Shown here: one piece after another, positions 1 to 7,236 of the stretch
How positions within the stretch are numbered: the first letter of the stretch is position 1
How the letters are laid out: each line of letters begins with the position of its first letter
From: Sulfurovum sp.
GTDB lineage: Bacteria > Campylobacterota > Campylobacteria > Campylobacterales > Sulfurovaceae
DNA length: 12,542 nt
Assembly (NCBI GenBank): GCA_015663065.1
Contig: DQSX01000219.1
Span: forward strand, 1-12,542
Direction of reading: 5' to 3'
Notes under the pieces: model-generated
What the model was told of the DNA's origin: nothing
What the model saw: only the letters and a program-made list of their open reading frames with translations
Databases searched by the model: none
Made by a program: the position numbers and the translations under genes

Positions 1-1246
1 CAGAGATTTTTCTTCCCAGGCGCCCATATCCCAATACAATGATATGGTCATGCAGACTTTTGTCCTCTTTGATCTGCTTATCTGTTTTATCTTCATGTTG
101 TAAAATGAAATCAGCAATGCCTGCAATATTTCTTAAGACAAAAGGGGTAAGTATCATGGAGATCGTAATAGTGACAACAAGTATTTGTGAGATGGTAGGG
201 TCTATCAGTGACTGGTTTTTTGCCAATTCAAAGATGACCAGACCAAACTCCCCCAGCTGAAAGAGTGCCAATGCTGTTTTAAGTGCCACACGTTTTCCTG
301 CAGACTTCAAAAGAAGCAGGAAGATGACCGACATCTTTACTGCAGTAAAGAGCAGCAGCAGCCCAAGTATGGTCAGATAGTGTGCGGCGATGACAGAAAA
401 GTCTATCTGCATACCCACGGTAATGAAAAAGATCCCAAGAAGCAGGTCTCTAAAAGGTATCAGGTCGGCTTCAACCTGGTGTTTGTAGCGTGTCTCGGCT
501 ATGATCATACCTGCGATGAATGCACCCAGAGAGTAAGAGAAACCCAGTGAATGCGCAAGTGCAGAAGCACCCATGACCACAAAGAGTACTGAACCGATAA
601 AGATCTCATTGGAGTTGCTCTTTACGACTTCATTAAAAAAAGGTTCAAGAATGAATTTACCAAATGCCCATAGTGCCAAAAAAAGTAAAAATGCATCAAA
701 AGCAGTGGTTAAGAGCAATCCACCCATGGAAACATTCGCAGAAGACAAAATAGTGATCATAAGCAATATAGGGATGACCATGATGTCCTGGAAGATCAGG
801 ATCCCCAATGAGCGTTTACCATAGGCTTTGGAGATGTTACGACTGCTGTTGAGGATCTTTAAAACAATAGCTGTGGATGAGAGTGCCAATGCGGCGGCGA
901 TAACAATAGAAGCCTTTATGTCTATATGAAAAAGATAGAAAGATATAAGAAAAAAGGCCAACATACTCAAGCCTACCTGCAGACTCCCGTACATAAAAAC
1001 TTCTTTACGCATTTTGACAAGATGGTGTATGGAAAACTCCAGCCCGATGGTAAACATAAGAAACACGATCCCGAACTCTGCAATGGTATGCAGCTCTTCA
1101 GAGTGTGTAGCCTGGGAGAGTTGTAAAAAGTAAGTGATAATAATACCTGTGGCAATATAGCCTATGATCGTAGGGATATGAAAACGGGTCAGTATAAGAT
1201 TGGTCACCGTGGCGATAAATATGGTTATAACGATAATATCAAGCAT
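1..1246 (-). CDS. Kef-type cation:proton antiporter (CPA2 family), 3' part cut off by the window edge
   Basis: Membrane antiporter that would exchange K+ or Na+ for protons across the inner membrane. The visible 415 residues give a CPA2/KefB-KefC-like transporter of about 12 hydrophobic segments (roughly residues 1-375), a charged linker, then the start of a TrkA-N/RCK nucleotide-binding domain (IIVLGYGRLGRKI, from residue 402, with a GxGxxG pattern) that continues past base 1. Family hallmarks seen are ALALSSTAIVLKIL (120-132), the FQD motif with D154, LGAFIAGMIIAE (240-251), a loop HQVEADLIPF resembling the KefC gating loop HALESDIEPF, and GEF near 332. The start is ATG at 1246: an in-frame TAA (stop of the upstream gene) lies just before it and AAAGG sits 8 bases upstream. 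It is 12 bp downstream of the aldolase-like gene, so it is probably co-transcribed. Ion specificity cannot be read from the sequence. Confidence 0.9.
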   Translation of the reverse strand, partial: MLDIIVITIFIATVTNLILTRFHIPTIIGYIATGIIITYFLQLSQATHSEELHTIAEFGIVFLMFTIGLEFSIHHLVKMRKEVFMYGSLQVGLSMLAFFLISFYLFHIDIKASIVIAAALALSSTAIVLKILNSSRNISKAYGKRSLGILIFQDIMVIPILLMITILSSANVSMGGLLLTTAFDAFLLFLALWAFGKFILEPFFNEVVKSNSNEIFIGSVLFVVMGASALAHSLGFSYSLGAFIAGMIIAETRYKHQVEADLIPFRDLLLGIFFITVGMQIDFSVIAAHYLTILGLLLLFTAVKMSVIFLLLLKSAGKRVALKTALALFQLGEFGLVIFELAKNQSLIDPTISQILVVTITISMILTPFVLRNIAGIADFILQHEDKTDKQIKEDKSLHDHIIVLGYGRLGRKIS

Positions 1247-1258
1247 AAAGTATGACCT

Positions 1259-1834
1259 TTAGAGTGTTGTACTGAGTGCCAGTATACGGCAGGAGTTTTC
1301 CAAAATAGATATTTTTTTTGCCATTTCAATAATGTCTCTGTCGTAACAGACGACGCCAAAGCCTTTAATGAGAAGCAAATGTGTATCATTTTTCTGAAAG
1401 AATTGGTGTATTTCATACGGTGCACGATCTAACCAGTCATCAATGCTTTTTGGGTCATAGACGATCACTTCGCCCAGTACCTTTTTCCCGTAATAGTCCT
1501 GAGGAGAGACTTTGCCGTGTTTAAGTGAAAATGCAGTGGCATAAGGGGGCATAGTGTAAGAGACATATTTGGCATTGGGTATAGTCTTGTAGATGAGCTC
1601 ATGTATATGTGCATCTGCATTGGCAAGGCTCCAGCGATAGTCTCTTTTTTGACAATCAAGTTTAATGAGGGACTCCTCTGTCACTTCATCCAGAATGGTA
1701 TCTTCTGAGTTTATGAGAAAAGTACTGGCCCCAAGTCTTGCTGAGATAGAACCGTGATAGACGGAAAAAAAGTTTTTATTGAAAAGTGACAGTGAGATAT
1801 GTGAGATATCTGTGATCAAGTGTTTGTCTATCAT
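1259..1834 (-). CDS. Class II aldolase/adducin-fold protein, apparently without the zinc site
   Basis: A 191-residue protein, close to the usual length of the class II aldolase/adducin fold (L-fuculose-phosphate aldolase, MtnB relatives). Seen: VYHGSISARLG (25-35) at the family's GN(I/L)SxR phosphate-loop position, ILDEVTEESLIKLD at the usual 'lt.edLv.vd' position, DAHIHELIY (74-82), SYTMPPYATAFS (92-103) at the HxHPpy position, and LLIKGFGVV (154-162) at the NHG position. Aligned this way by eye, the three zinc-binding histidines become Y93, M95 and F159, and the catalytic Glu becomes D74. Fold membership is reasonable but aldolase activity is doubtful. The frame is intact, so it does not look like a decaying gene. 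ATG at 1834 has AAAGG about 10 bases upstream. It is the first gene of an operon with the Kef-like antiporter, so a sensory or accessory role is possible, but that is inference. Confidence 0.8.
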   Translation of the reverse strand: MIDKHLITDISHISLSLFNKNFFSVYHGSISARLGASTFLINSEDTILDEVTEESLIKLDCQKRDYRWSLANADAHIHELIYKTIPNAKYVSYTMPPYATAFSLKHGKVSPQDYYGKKVLGEVIVYDPKSIDDWLDRAPYEIHQFFQKNDTHLLLIKGFGVVCYDRDIIEMAKKISILENSCRILALSTTL

Positions 1835-1881
1835 GGGGATCTGCCTTTATTCTCGTATGCATCTGAGATTTTGTATTATTT

Positions 1882-1890
1882 TGGTATTAT
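1882..1890 (+). promoter_or_regulatory. Possible extended -10 box for rsmH, overlapping the divergent promoter
   Basis: TGGTATTAT is an extended -10 with one mismatch to TATAAT, preceded by T-rich sequence. It shares bases with the minus-strand TATAAT at 1886-1891, so two polymerases could not occupy both at once. A transcript from here would start near 1897, just before the heptamer repeat, giving a leader of about 45 bases before the GTG of rsmH. Confidence 0.4.
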
Positions 1891-1891
1891 A
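1886..1891 (-). promoter_or_regulatory. Extended -10 box for the aldolase-like/kef operon
   Basis: Read on the minus strand this is TGTTATAAT, a perfect TATAAT with an extended -10 TG. No TTGACA-like -35 is visible; the place where it would lie is filled by the A/T-rich heptamer repeat at 1898-1929. Campylobacterota vegetative promoters are known to rely on an extended -10 and periodic A/T tracts rather than a -35. The box is about 52 bases from the ATG at 1834. Confidence 0.55.
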
Positions 1892-1897
1892 ACAGCA

Positions 1898-1929
1898 AAA
1901 TTAGAAATTAGAAATTAGAAATTAGAAAT
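1898..1929 (+). repeat. Heptanucleotide tandem repeat (AAATTAG, four copies plus AAAT)
   Basis: Four perfect AAATTAG units at 1898-1904, 1905-1911, 1912-1918 and 1919-1925, followed by AAAT (32 bp in all). It lies between the divergent -10 boxes and the rsmH start. It is therefore in the upstream element of the minus-strand promoter and in the probable 5' leader of rsmH. Perfect short tandem repeats are prone to slippage, so copy number may vary between strains. Confidence 0.9.
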
Positions 1930-1943
1930 GAATAGGAAAATCT

Positions 1944-2876
1944 GTGGAAACTCCCCATATACCCGTATTGTTGGAAGAAGTGTTAGAGAGTTTTTCTTCT
2001 GTGGAAGAGGGTTACTTTGTAGACTGTACACTGGGATATGCCGGACACAGTTCTGAAGTTTTAAAAAAGTATGTCCATCTCAAACATATCGGTATTGACA
2101 GAGATGATGAAGCTTTGGCTTTTTCCAAAAAAAGACTTGAACCTTTTGACAATAGGAGCAGACTTTACAAAGGCACCTTTGCCACGGTGCTTCCTGCATT
2201 GGAAGAGTTACCCATCACAGCACTTCTTGCAGATTTTGGTGTCTCCTCTTTACAGCTTGACAAAAAAGAGAGAGGATTCTCTTTCAACTCGGAGACTTTG
2301 GACATGCGTATGGATGCCTCTGCTCCTCTCTCTGCGTATGAAGTGGTCAACGACTACAACAAAGAGCAACTCGAATACATTTTTGATGCCTATGGCGAAG
2401 TACGCTCTTACCGTAAATTGGCTGCTGCGGTCATAGAAGCCCGTGCCAAAGCACCCATCCAGAGTGCCAAGGCACTCTCTGAGATCGCAAAGCAGGTCAT
2501 ACCCGCAGGTGGAAAGATACACCCGGCTACTTTAATGTTCCAGGCTATCCGCATAGAAGTGAACAATGAACTCGGGGAGATAGAAGGCTTGCTTGATGCT
2601 ATTGAAGCTAGACATTTTAAAGCAGAGGTGGTTTCCCTGATCACTTTTCACTCTCTGGAAGACAGACTGGTGAAGAACCGTTTTAAAAAATGGAGTTTAA
2701 ACTGCATCTGTGACCCTCAGGCTATGCGTTGTACCTGTGGTAAAGACCATGCCCTGGGTAAAGCTCTTTCGCGAAAGCCGGTCATCGCAGGTAAAGAGGA
2801 GTTAAAGGTCAATCCACGAAGCAGGTCGGCAAAATTACGCTCTTTCAAGTTTAAAAAATCTTCAGGGGAGAAGTAG
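1944..2876 (+). CDS. rsmH: 16S rRNA m4C1402 methyltransferase RsmH (MraW)
   Basis: S-adenosylmethionine-dependent enzyme that N4-methylates C1402 (E. coli numbering) in the 16S decoding centre. At 310 residues it has normal family length. Seen in order: HIPVLLEEVL (5-14), the SAM-binding loop DCTLGYAGHS (27-36; the usual form is DGTxGxGGHS), GIDRDDEAL (50-58), LLADFGVSSLQLD (94-106) followed by RGFSF and LDMRMD, ITFHSLEDRLVK (233-244), and the paired CxC motifs CIC and CTC near the C-terminus. The start is GTG at 1944, with AGGA at 1934-1937 six bases upstream; the nearby ATG at 1928 is in another frame. The TAG stop overlaps the GTG of the next gene by one base. rsmH followed by an FtsL-like gene is the classical beginning of the dcw cluster, here detached from the rest. 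Confidence 0.97.
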   Translation: METPHIPVLLEEVLESFSSVEEGYFVDCTLGYAGHSSEVLKKYVHLKHIGIDRDDEALAFSKKRLEPFDNRSRLYKGTFATVLPALEELPITALLADFGVSSLQLDKKERGFSFNSETLDMRMDASAPLSAYEVVNDYNKEQLEYIFDAYGEVRSYRKLAAAVIEARAKAPIQSAKALSEIAKQVIPAGGKIHPATLMFQAIRIEVNNELGEIEGLLDAIEARHFKAEVVSLITFHSLEDRLVKNRFKKWSLNCICDPQAMRCTCGKDHALGKALSRKPVIAGKEELKVNPRSRSAKLRSFKFKKSSGEK

Positions 2877-3169
2877 TGGCTGCCAAAATACGCAAAAAGA
2901 GAAGAAAAAAGTCCAAACCTAACGGTATTACCTTTGGGATGGTATCTGTGATCATCATGGCAGTGGTCATAGTGCTTATTTTGACCATGGTAAAGATCTA
3001 TTTGAGTAATCAGATCTATTATGAGAGTAAAAATGTGAACAAAATACAAAGAGAAGTGGAAGCACTCAAAGCAGAAAATATCATACTCAAACAAAATGTA
3101 GAAGCACTGAAATTTAAAAACAGGGTGACAGATACTATATTTGTCATCAATGATTTGGAAGTACAATGA
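2876..3169 (+). CDS. Small bitopic membrane protein, FtsL-like
   Basis: A 97-residue protein with the FtsL layout: a short, very basic cytoplasmic N-terminus (KIRKKRRKKSK, 4-14), one membrane segment (about 19-40), then a periplasmic part with heptad-like spacing suggesting a coiled coil (about 50-85). FtsL works with FtsB and FtsQ at the division septum, and its sequence is so variable that position and architecture are the main evidence. It directly follows rsmH, as ftsL does in many bacteria. The start is GTG at 2876, overlapping the rsmH stop by one base, with AGGGGAG ending five bases before it. The end overlaps the RND gene in an ATGA. Another single-pass coiled-coil protein cannot be excluded, so I leave the symbol empty. 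Confidence 0.8.
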   Translation: MAAKIRKKRRKKSKPNGITFGMVSVIIMAVVIVLILTMVKIYLSNQIYYESKNVNKIQREVEALKAENIILKQNVEALKFKNRVTDTIFVINDLEVQ

Positions 3170-6100
3170 TAAAAAATTTCATTACCTTCGCTGTTGACAA
3201 ACCGATCATCAACCATATTTTCATGGTATTTATGCTCTTGCTCTCAATCTTCGCGTATCGAGACATCCCTAAAGAGATCTTTCCTCCCTCAAATCTGGAT
3301 CAGATCACCATTAGCGGAGGCTACCCCGGAGCTTCAGCCGATGTTCTGGATAAAATGGCGGTCAGGAACATTGAAGATGATCTCAAAACCATCTCCGAAG
3401 TCAAAAACATCGATACGGTTATCCAAAACGGGTTTTTTTCTATCAAAGCGGATATAAAGTCCGGTTCTGACAACCAGTTGATACTCTCCGATGTTAAAGA
3501 TGTCATTGCAAACATTCGACGTGACCTTCCGGCCGACATGGATGAACCCATTGCAAAGATCACGGTACATGACTTTCCTTTGCTGCTTATTGCTATTTCG
3601 GGAGATGTGCCTACCAAGCGTCTGCTCAACATTGCGGAAGATCTCAAAAGCAAGTTGAGTTCCTACAAAGATCTGAGTACTATCACCATCCGTGGAGATG
3701 CAGATGATGAGGTGCTCATCGAGATCGATAATGAAAAACTTACTGCTTACGGACTACCCAAAGAAGCGGTTTACAAGGCTATTTCAAGTCTCTCTTCCAT
3801 CTTTCCCATTGGTACCATAGAGCAAAAAGGAAGCCACCTTTACCTCTCAACGATCAACGGAGAGAAGTCTGTAGAGGCTATGCAGTCTGTTCTTTTAAGC
3901 ATCAGCGGGAAAAAAGTACGTTTGGGGGACATTGCCAAAGTAACTTTTGGTTTAAGCCAAAGCAATGAAGTTTCACACTTTAACGGTAAGAAAAATATCT
4001 CCATCAATATCAATAAGACCAAAGAGGGAAATGCCATAGCCCTGAGCAAAGAGATTAAGCTGATGCTCGCAGAGGTACAAAAAGAGTATGATGATGTGGT
4101 GTTGGAAGTCTATACCGATACTTCTATCTGGATAAAGAACAGGCTGAACCTGGTCTCTTCGAACATTCTTTTTGGTCTGGTACTGGTCTTTCTTGCACTT
4201 TTTATGTCTGTCAACTACAAGATCGCCGTTGTCGTTGCTATTGGAATTCCTGCCTCATTCATGATCACCCTCATAGCAGCAGATATGATAGGGTACTCCT
4301 TAAACATGTTGACACTTTTAGGTGCACTCATAGCCCTGGGGATGCTGGTGGATGAAGCCATTGTAGTCGCAGAAAATATCTACCGGCATATGGAGATGGG
4401 AAAGACCCCTCGTGATGCTGCCATAGATGGTGCCATGGAGATGTTCCCTGCAGTACTGACCGCAACACTTACGACAGTGTTCGCCTTTTTGCCACTCTTG
4501 ATCTTGTCGGGTGAAATGGGTATATTCATGAAGGTACTGCCGGTGATGATCTCCATCTTGCTGGTCTCTTCTCTTTTTGAAGCTTTTTATTTTTTACCGC
4601 TGCACTCTAAAGAACTCTTTTCTATGAAAGACACCAAAGCAGATCATGACCGTTCAGGCTTTTGGCTTAAGATGGACATCTGGTATGAAAAAGTGTTGGG
4701 AGTAGTTTTGAAAAGAAAAAAACGTTCCCTGTTTCTTCTGGTGACATTTATCATTGTGGCAACAGTAGGCATGATGGGCTTGATCAAGTTTAAACTTTTT
4801 CCCGAGTTTGACTCTACGCAGATCTATCTTAACGGTAAAATAGAAGTCAACTCCAAACTTGAAGACACAGAAAAGAGGGTCACACAGATAGAGAATGCAC
4901 TGCTTCAATATTATAAAGAAGAGCTGGAAGCAGGTGAGGTCTCTTCCATCACTTCAGTTGTAGGTATTTTATTTAACGCGGACCAGACCTTTGAGACGGG
5001 AGATAATCTTTTTAGCATATTTATAAACCTGCATGAAAAAGCTGCGGAGAATTTTTTTGACAAGTATTTGAACCCCATATTTTCCCTTGAGTATGACGGC
5101 TCAGATATGATACGTAAACATAAAGCACAGGAACTCTCCAGGATGACAGATGCGCATGTCCTGCAGGATTTTAAAACATTGAAACTGCCAAGCGGTGAGA
5201 AAGTCTTTGAAGAGGTTAACATCTTTGTGCCCCAAACAGGTATTGTCGGACATGACATAGAAATAGGGCTGAGTGTACTGAATGAAAAGCAGCTACTCGA
5301 AGCCATAGAGAGGCTGAAAAAAGAGTTATCAGGCATTGAAGGTGTGTTGGATGTAACGGACAATGCAAAAGAAGGGGTCAGAGAGTTAAAACTGCGTGTC
5401 AATGAGTATGGACAAATGTTAGGTTTTTCAGAAGCCTATGTCACCTCTTTGCTCAAAGGTACTTTCCTTAAAGGTGAATATGGAAAAATGTTTGATGAAA
5501 AAGGACTCATACGCCTGCGTATTGAAGACCCGAACAAAGATGAAACCTTAGATATAAAGTCCGTCAAACTGACAACACCGGACGGCAATGCTGTCGTAAG
5601 ACTTGACGAGATTTGTGATTTTGTCTACAAAAAGTCTTTTGTCAAGATCTTCAAAGAGGATGCACAGAGGGTACGTACGGTCATTTCAAGAGTAGAGAGT
5701 AAAACTATTTTGGCAACAGAGGTCATGCAAAAGATCAAACCACTGCTTAAAAAGTTTGAAGAAGAGGGTATCAAAGTTATTATCAAAGGGGAGGAGAAAG
5801 AGAACAATCAGATGAAAAAAGAGATGTCTCAGGCAGCTATGATCGCCATCTTCCTCATCTTTATCTCTCTGGTATGGATGTTCAACTCCCTGGTACTGCC
5901 GCTCATCATCATTTCAACTATCCCTCTCTCTGTGGTGGGGGCACTGGTAGGGACCTATATTATGGGTATTAACCTGACGATGCCCGGTGTCATGGGGATC
6001 ATTGGTCTGGCAGGGGTGGTGGTCAATGATGGTTTGATCATGCTCTCTTTCATTCGAACATCAAAGAATCAAAAAGAGATGATGGAAAAGGCAGGGCACA

Positions 6101-6297
6101 GACTCAGACCTATTCTTCTGACTTCCATCACCACAGTGCTTGGACTCTCTTCCATGATCTTCTTCGCTTCGGGACAGGCACTCATCATCCAGCCTATGGC
6201 GATCTCTCTTGGTTTTGGTATTGCCTGGGCTACAGTACTGAACCTCTATTATGTACCGCTGCTTTACTCCGTCATTTATAAAGTTGAAAAAGATTAA
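3166..6297 (+). CDS. RND-family transporter (AcrB/HAE-like permease)
   Basis: A 1043-residue inner-membrane transporter with the duplicated RND plan: TM1 at about 12-32, a large periplasmic domain to about 325, a block of five to six membrane segments (about 330-475) and TM7 near 520. A second periplasmic domain runs to about 875, and the last five segments follow. SGGYPGASADVLDKMAVRNIED (first loop) is the usual RND start. The TM4 motif is GMLVDEAIVVAEN with D396-E397, where AcrB has D407-D408. The TM10 motif is GVVVNDGLIML with N954-D955 where AcrB has K940. This fits proton- or cation-driven export of drugs, metals, lipids or other envelope compounds; the substrate is not predictable. No membrane-fusion or outer-membrane partner lies in the window. 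ATG at 3166 overlaps the previous stop (ATGA), implying translational coupling to the FtsL-like gene. Confidence 0.93.
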   Translation: MIKNFITFAVDKPIINHIFMVFMLLLSIFAYRDIPKEIFPPSNLDQITISGGYPGASADVLDKMAVRNIEDDLKTISEVKNIDTVIQNGFFSIKADIKSGSDNQLILSDVKDVIANIRRDLPADMDEPIAKITVHDFPLLLIAISGDVPTKRLLNIAEDLKSKLSSYKDLSTITIRGDADDEVLIEIDNEKLTAYGLPKEAVYKAISSLSSIFPIGTIEQKGSHLYLSTINGEKSVEAMQSVLLSISGKKVRLGDIAKVTFGLSQSNEVSHFNGKKNISININKTKEGNAIALSKEIKLMLAEVQKEYDDVVLEVYTDTSIWIKNRLNLVSSNILFGLVLVFLALFMSVNYKIAVVVAIGIPASFMITLIAADMIGYSLNMLTLLGALIALGMLVDEAIVVAENIYRHMEMGKTPRDAAIDGAMEMFPAVLTATLTTVFAFLPLLILSGEMGIFMKVLPVMISILLVSSLFEAFYFLPLHSKELFSMKDTKADHDRSGFWLKMDIWYEKVLGVVLKRKKRSLFLLVTFIIVATVGMMGLIKFKLFPEFDSTQIYLNGKIEVNSKLEDTEKRVTQIENALLQYYKEELEAGEVSSITSVVGILFNADQTFETGDNLFSIFINLHEKAAENFFDKYLNPIFSLEYDGSDMIRKHKAQELSRMTDAHVLQDFKTLKLPSGEKVFEEVNIFVPQTGIVGHDIEIGLSVLNEKQLLEAIERLKKELSGIEGVLDVTDNAKEGVRELKLRVNEYGQMLGFSEAYVTSLLKGTFLKGEYGKMFDEKGLIRLRIEDPNKDETLDIKSVKLTTPDGNAVVRLDEICDFVYKKSFVKIFKEDAQRVRTVISRVESKTILATEVMQKIKPLLKKFEEEGIKVIIKGEEKENNQMKKEMSQAAMIAIFLIFISLVWMFNSLVLPLIIISTIPLSVVGALVGTYIMGINLTMPGVMGIIGLAGVVVNDGLIMLSFIRTSKNQKEMMEKAGHRLRPILLTSITTVLGLSSMIFFASGQALIIQPMAISLGFGIAWATVLNLYYVPLLYSVIYKVEKD

Positions 6298-6308
6298 CAT
6301 AGTTTAGA

Positions 6309-6314
6309 TATAAT
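6309..6314 (+). promoter_or_regulatory. Probable -10 box of the prenyl synthase-hem operon
   Basis: A perfect TATAAT lies in the short A/T-rich gap between the RND stop (6297) and the prenyl synthase. A TTGAAA at 6284-6289 could be a -35, but the 19-base spacer is longer than ideal. It would give a leader of only about 20 bases. All later genes in the window are closely packed, so this may drive the whole operon to hemC. Confidence 0.55.
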
Positions 6315-6328
6315 TATTGCCTTTAAAG

Positions 6329-6333
6329 AAGGA
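6329..6333 (+). promoter_or_regulatory. Ribosome binding site that favours the GTG start at 6340
   Basis: AAGGA directly abuts the ATG at 6334 (no spacer) but lies six bases before the in-frame GTG at 6340. Normal spacing therefore argues for the GTG, which gives a protein beginning MLNAVERKI, a plausible start for this family. Confidence 0.6.
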
Positions 6334-6339
6334 ATGAAT

Positions 6340-7236
6340 GTGCTAAATGCTGTAGAGAGAAAAATAGAACAATTTATAGAAGAATTGCAAGACAAAGAGG
6401 TAAGCAGTCTGTATAAAAAGTTACCTCAGGGTAAGCGCTTACGTGCCAAACTTATTTTAAAAATTGCAGGGAGTTCTTTGCCTGTGGTAAAGACTGCTGC
6501 AGTCGTAGAGATGATCCATGCTGCTTCTTTGCTGCATGATGATGTCATTGATGATGCTGACACAAGACGCTCAAAGCCTTCACTCAATGCCCTCTACGGA
6601 AACAAAACAGCCATCATGCTGGGAGACATACTTTACTCTAAAGGGTTTTTTGAACTCAACAATATCTCTGCGGATGTTTCAAAAGTAGTCTCCAATGCGG
6701 TGACACAACTCTCTTTGGGTGAACTCAAAGATGTTTCACTTTCAAGTACTTTTAATCTTGACAGAGAGATCTACCTTGAGATGATCTACCAGAAAACCGC
6801 TTCGCTCATAGAAGCATCTTCCGGAGCAGCAGCACTTTTGGCAGGCAAGCCTAAAGAAGTCTATATGACTTACGGCAGAAACCTCGGTCTGGCATTTCAA
6901 ATGATCGATGATATTTTAGATATTACACAGGATGCCCAAACCCTTGGAAAGCCTGCACTGCATGACTTTGTAGAGGGGAAGACCACACTGCCGTATATTT
7001 ACCTCTATGAAGCACTGCAGGATGATGAGAGAGAAAAGCTCAGATCTCTGCATGCAAAAGCTTTAAGTAAGGAAGAGCAGGGTTGGATACTCTCCAACAT
7101 GAAAACACATAAAATCATTGAGCGTGCTACACTGGAAGCAAAAACACTCATTGACGAAGCGATCGCAGTTATGGATGCCCATGGAGAAACAGCTTTATCG
7201 GGGATCGCCAAAGAGATGATAGAGAGGGACTTTTAA
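6340..7236 (+). CDS. Polyprenyl diphosphate synthase (trans, IspB/octaprenyl type)
   Basis: Adds isopentenyl diphosphate units to an allylic primer to make a long all-trans prenyl chain, most likely for menaquinone. Numbered from GTG 6340 (298 residues), it has the first Asp-rich motif DDVID (67-71) in LLHDDVIDDADTRR, and the second DDILD (190-194) in FQMIDDILDITQ. It also has GKRLRAKL near the N-terminus and GDILYSKGF after the first motif. The residues four and five positions before the first motif are small (S and A), which in this family allows long chains rather than farnesyl-size products. Campylobacterota typically make MK-6, so a hexaprenyl product is possible; chain length is inference. 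An in-frame ATG at 6334 is the alternative start. The stop TAA shares a base with the ATG of hemA. Confidence 0.92.
   Translation: MLNAVERKIEQFIEELQDKEVSSLYKKLPQGKRLRAKLILKIAGSSLPVVKTAAVVEMIHAASLLHDDVIDDADTRRSKPSLNALYGNKTAIMLGDILYSKGFFELNNISADVSKVVSNAVTQLSLGELKDVSLSSTFNLDREIYLEMIYQKTASLIEASSGAAALLAGKPKEVYMTYGRNLGLAFQMIDDILDITQDAQTLGKPALHDFVEGKTTLPYIYLYEALQDDEREKLRSLHAKALSKEEQGWILSNMKTHKIIERATLEAKTLIDEAIAVMDAHGETALSGIAKEMIERDF

Noticed and set aside
573..1126. Plus-strand open frames in the first 1.2 kb
   Set aside because: The minus strand carries a continuous, family-typical Kef antiporter across this whole stretch.
1898..1929. CRISPR-like repetition
   Set aside because: The units are 7 bp and directly abutting, without spacers; this is a simple tandem repeat.
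1944..2000. RsmH SAM loop DCTLGYAGHS as a defective methyltransferase
   Set aside because: Although it differs from DGTxGxGGHS, relatives in this phylum, as I recall, also carry DCTLG, and all other motifs are intact.
2717..3166. 149-codon minus-strand open frame over the rsmH end and the ftsL-like gene
   Set aside because: It is antisense to two well-supported genes, and its His/Tyr/Phe-rich translation is typical of shadow frames.
4911..5402. 163-codon open frame on the minus strand
   Set aside because: It lies entirely inside the RND gene, has Ser/Cys-rich low-complexity translation and no family resemblance; it is an antisense shadow.
6298..6339. Riboswitch or haem-responsive leader before the prenyl synthase-hem operon
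   Set aside because: Only about 20 bases separate the likely transcription start from the start codon, too short for a riboswitch.
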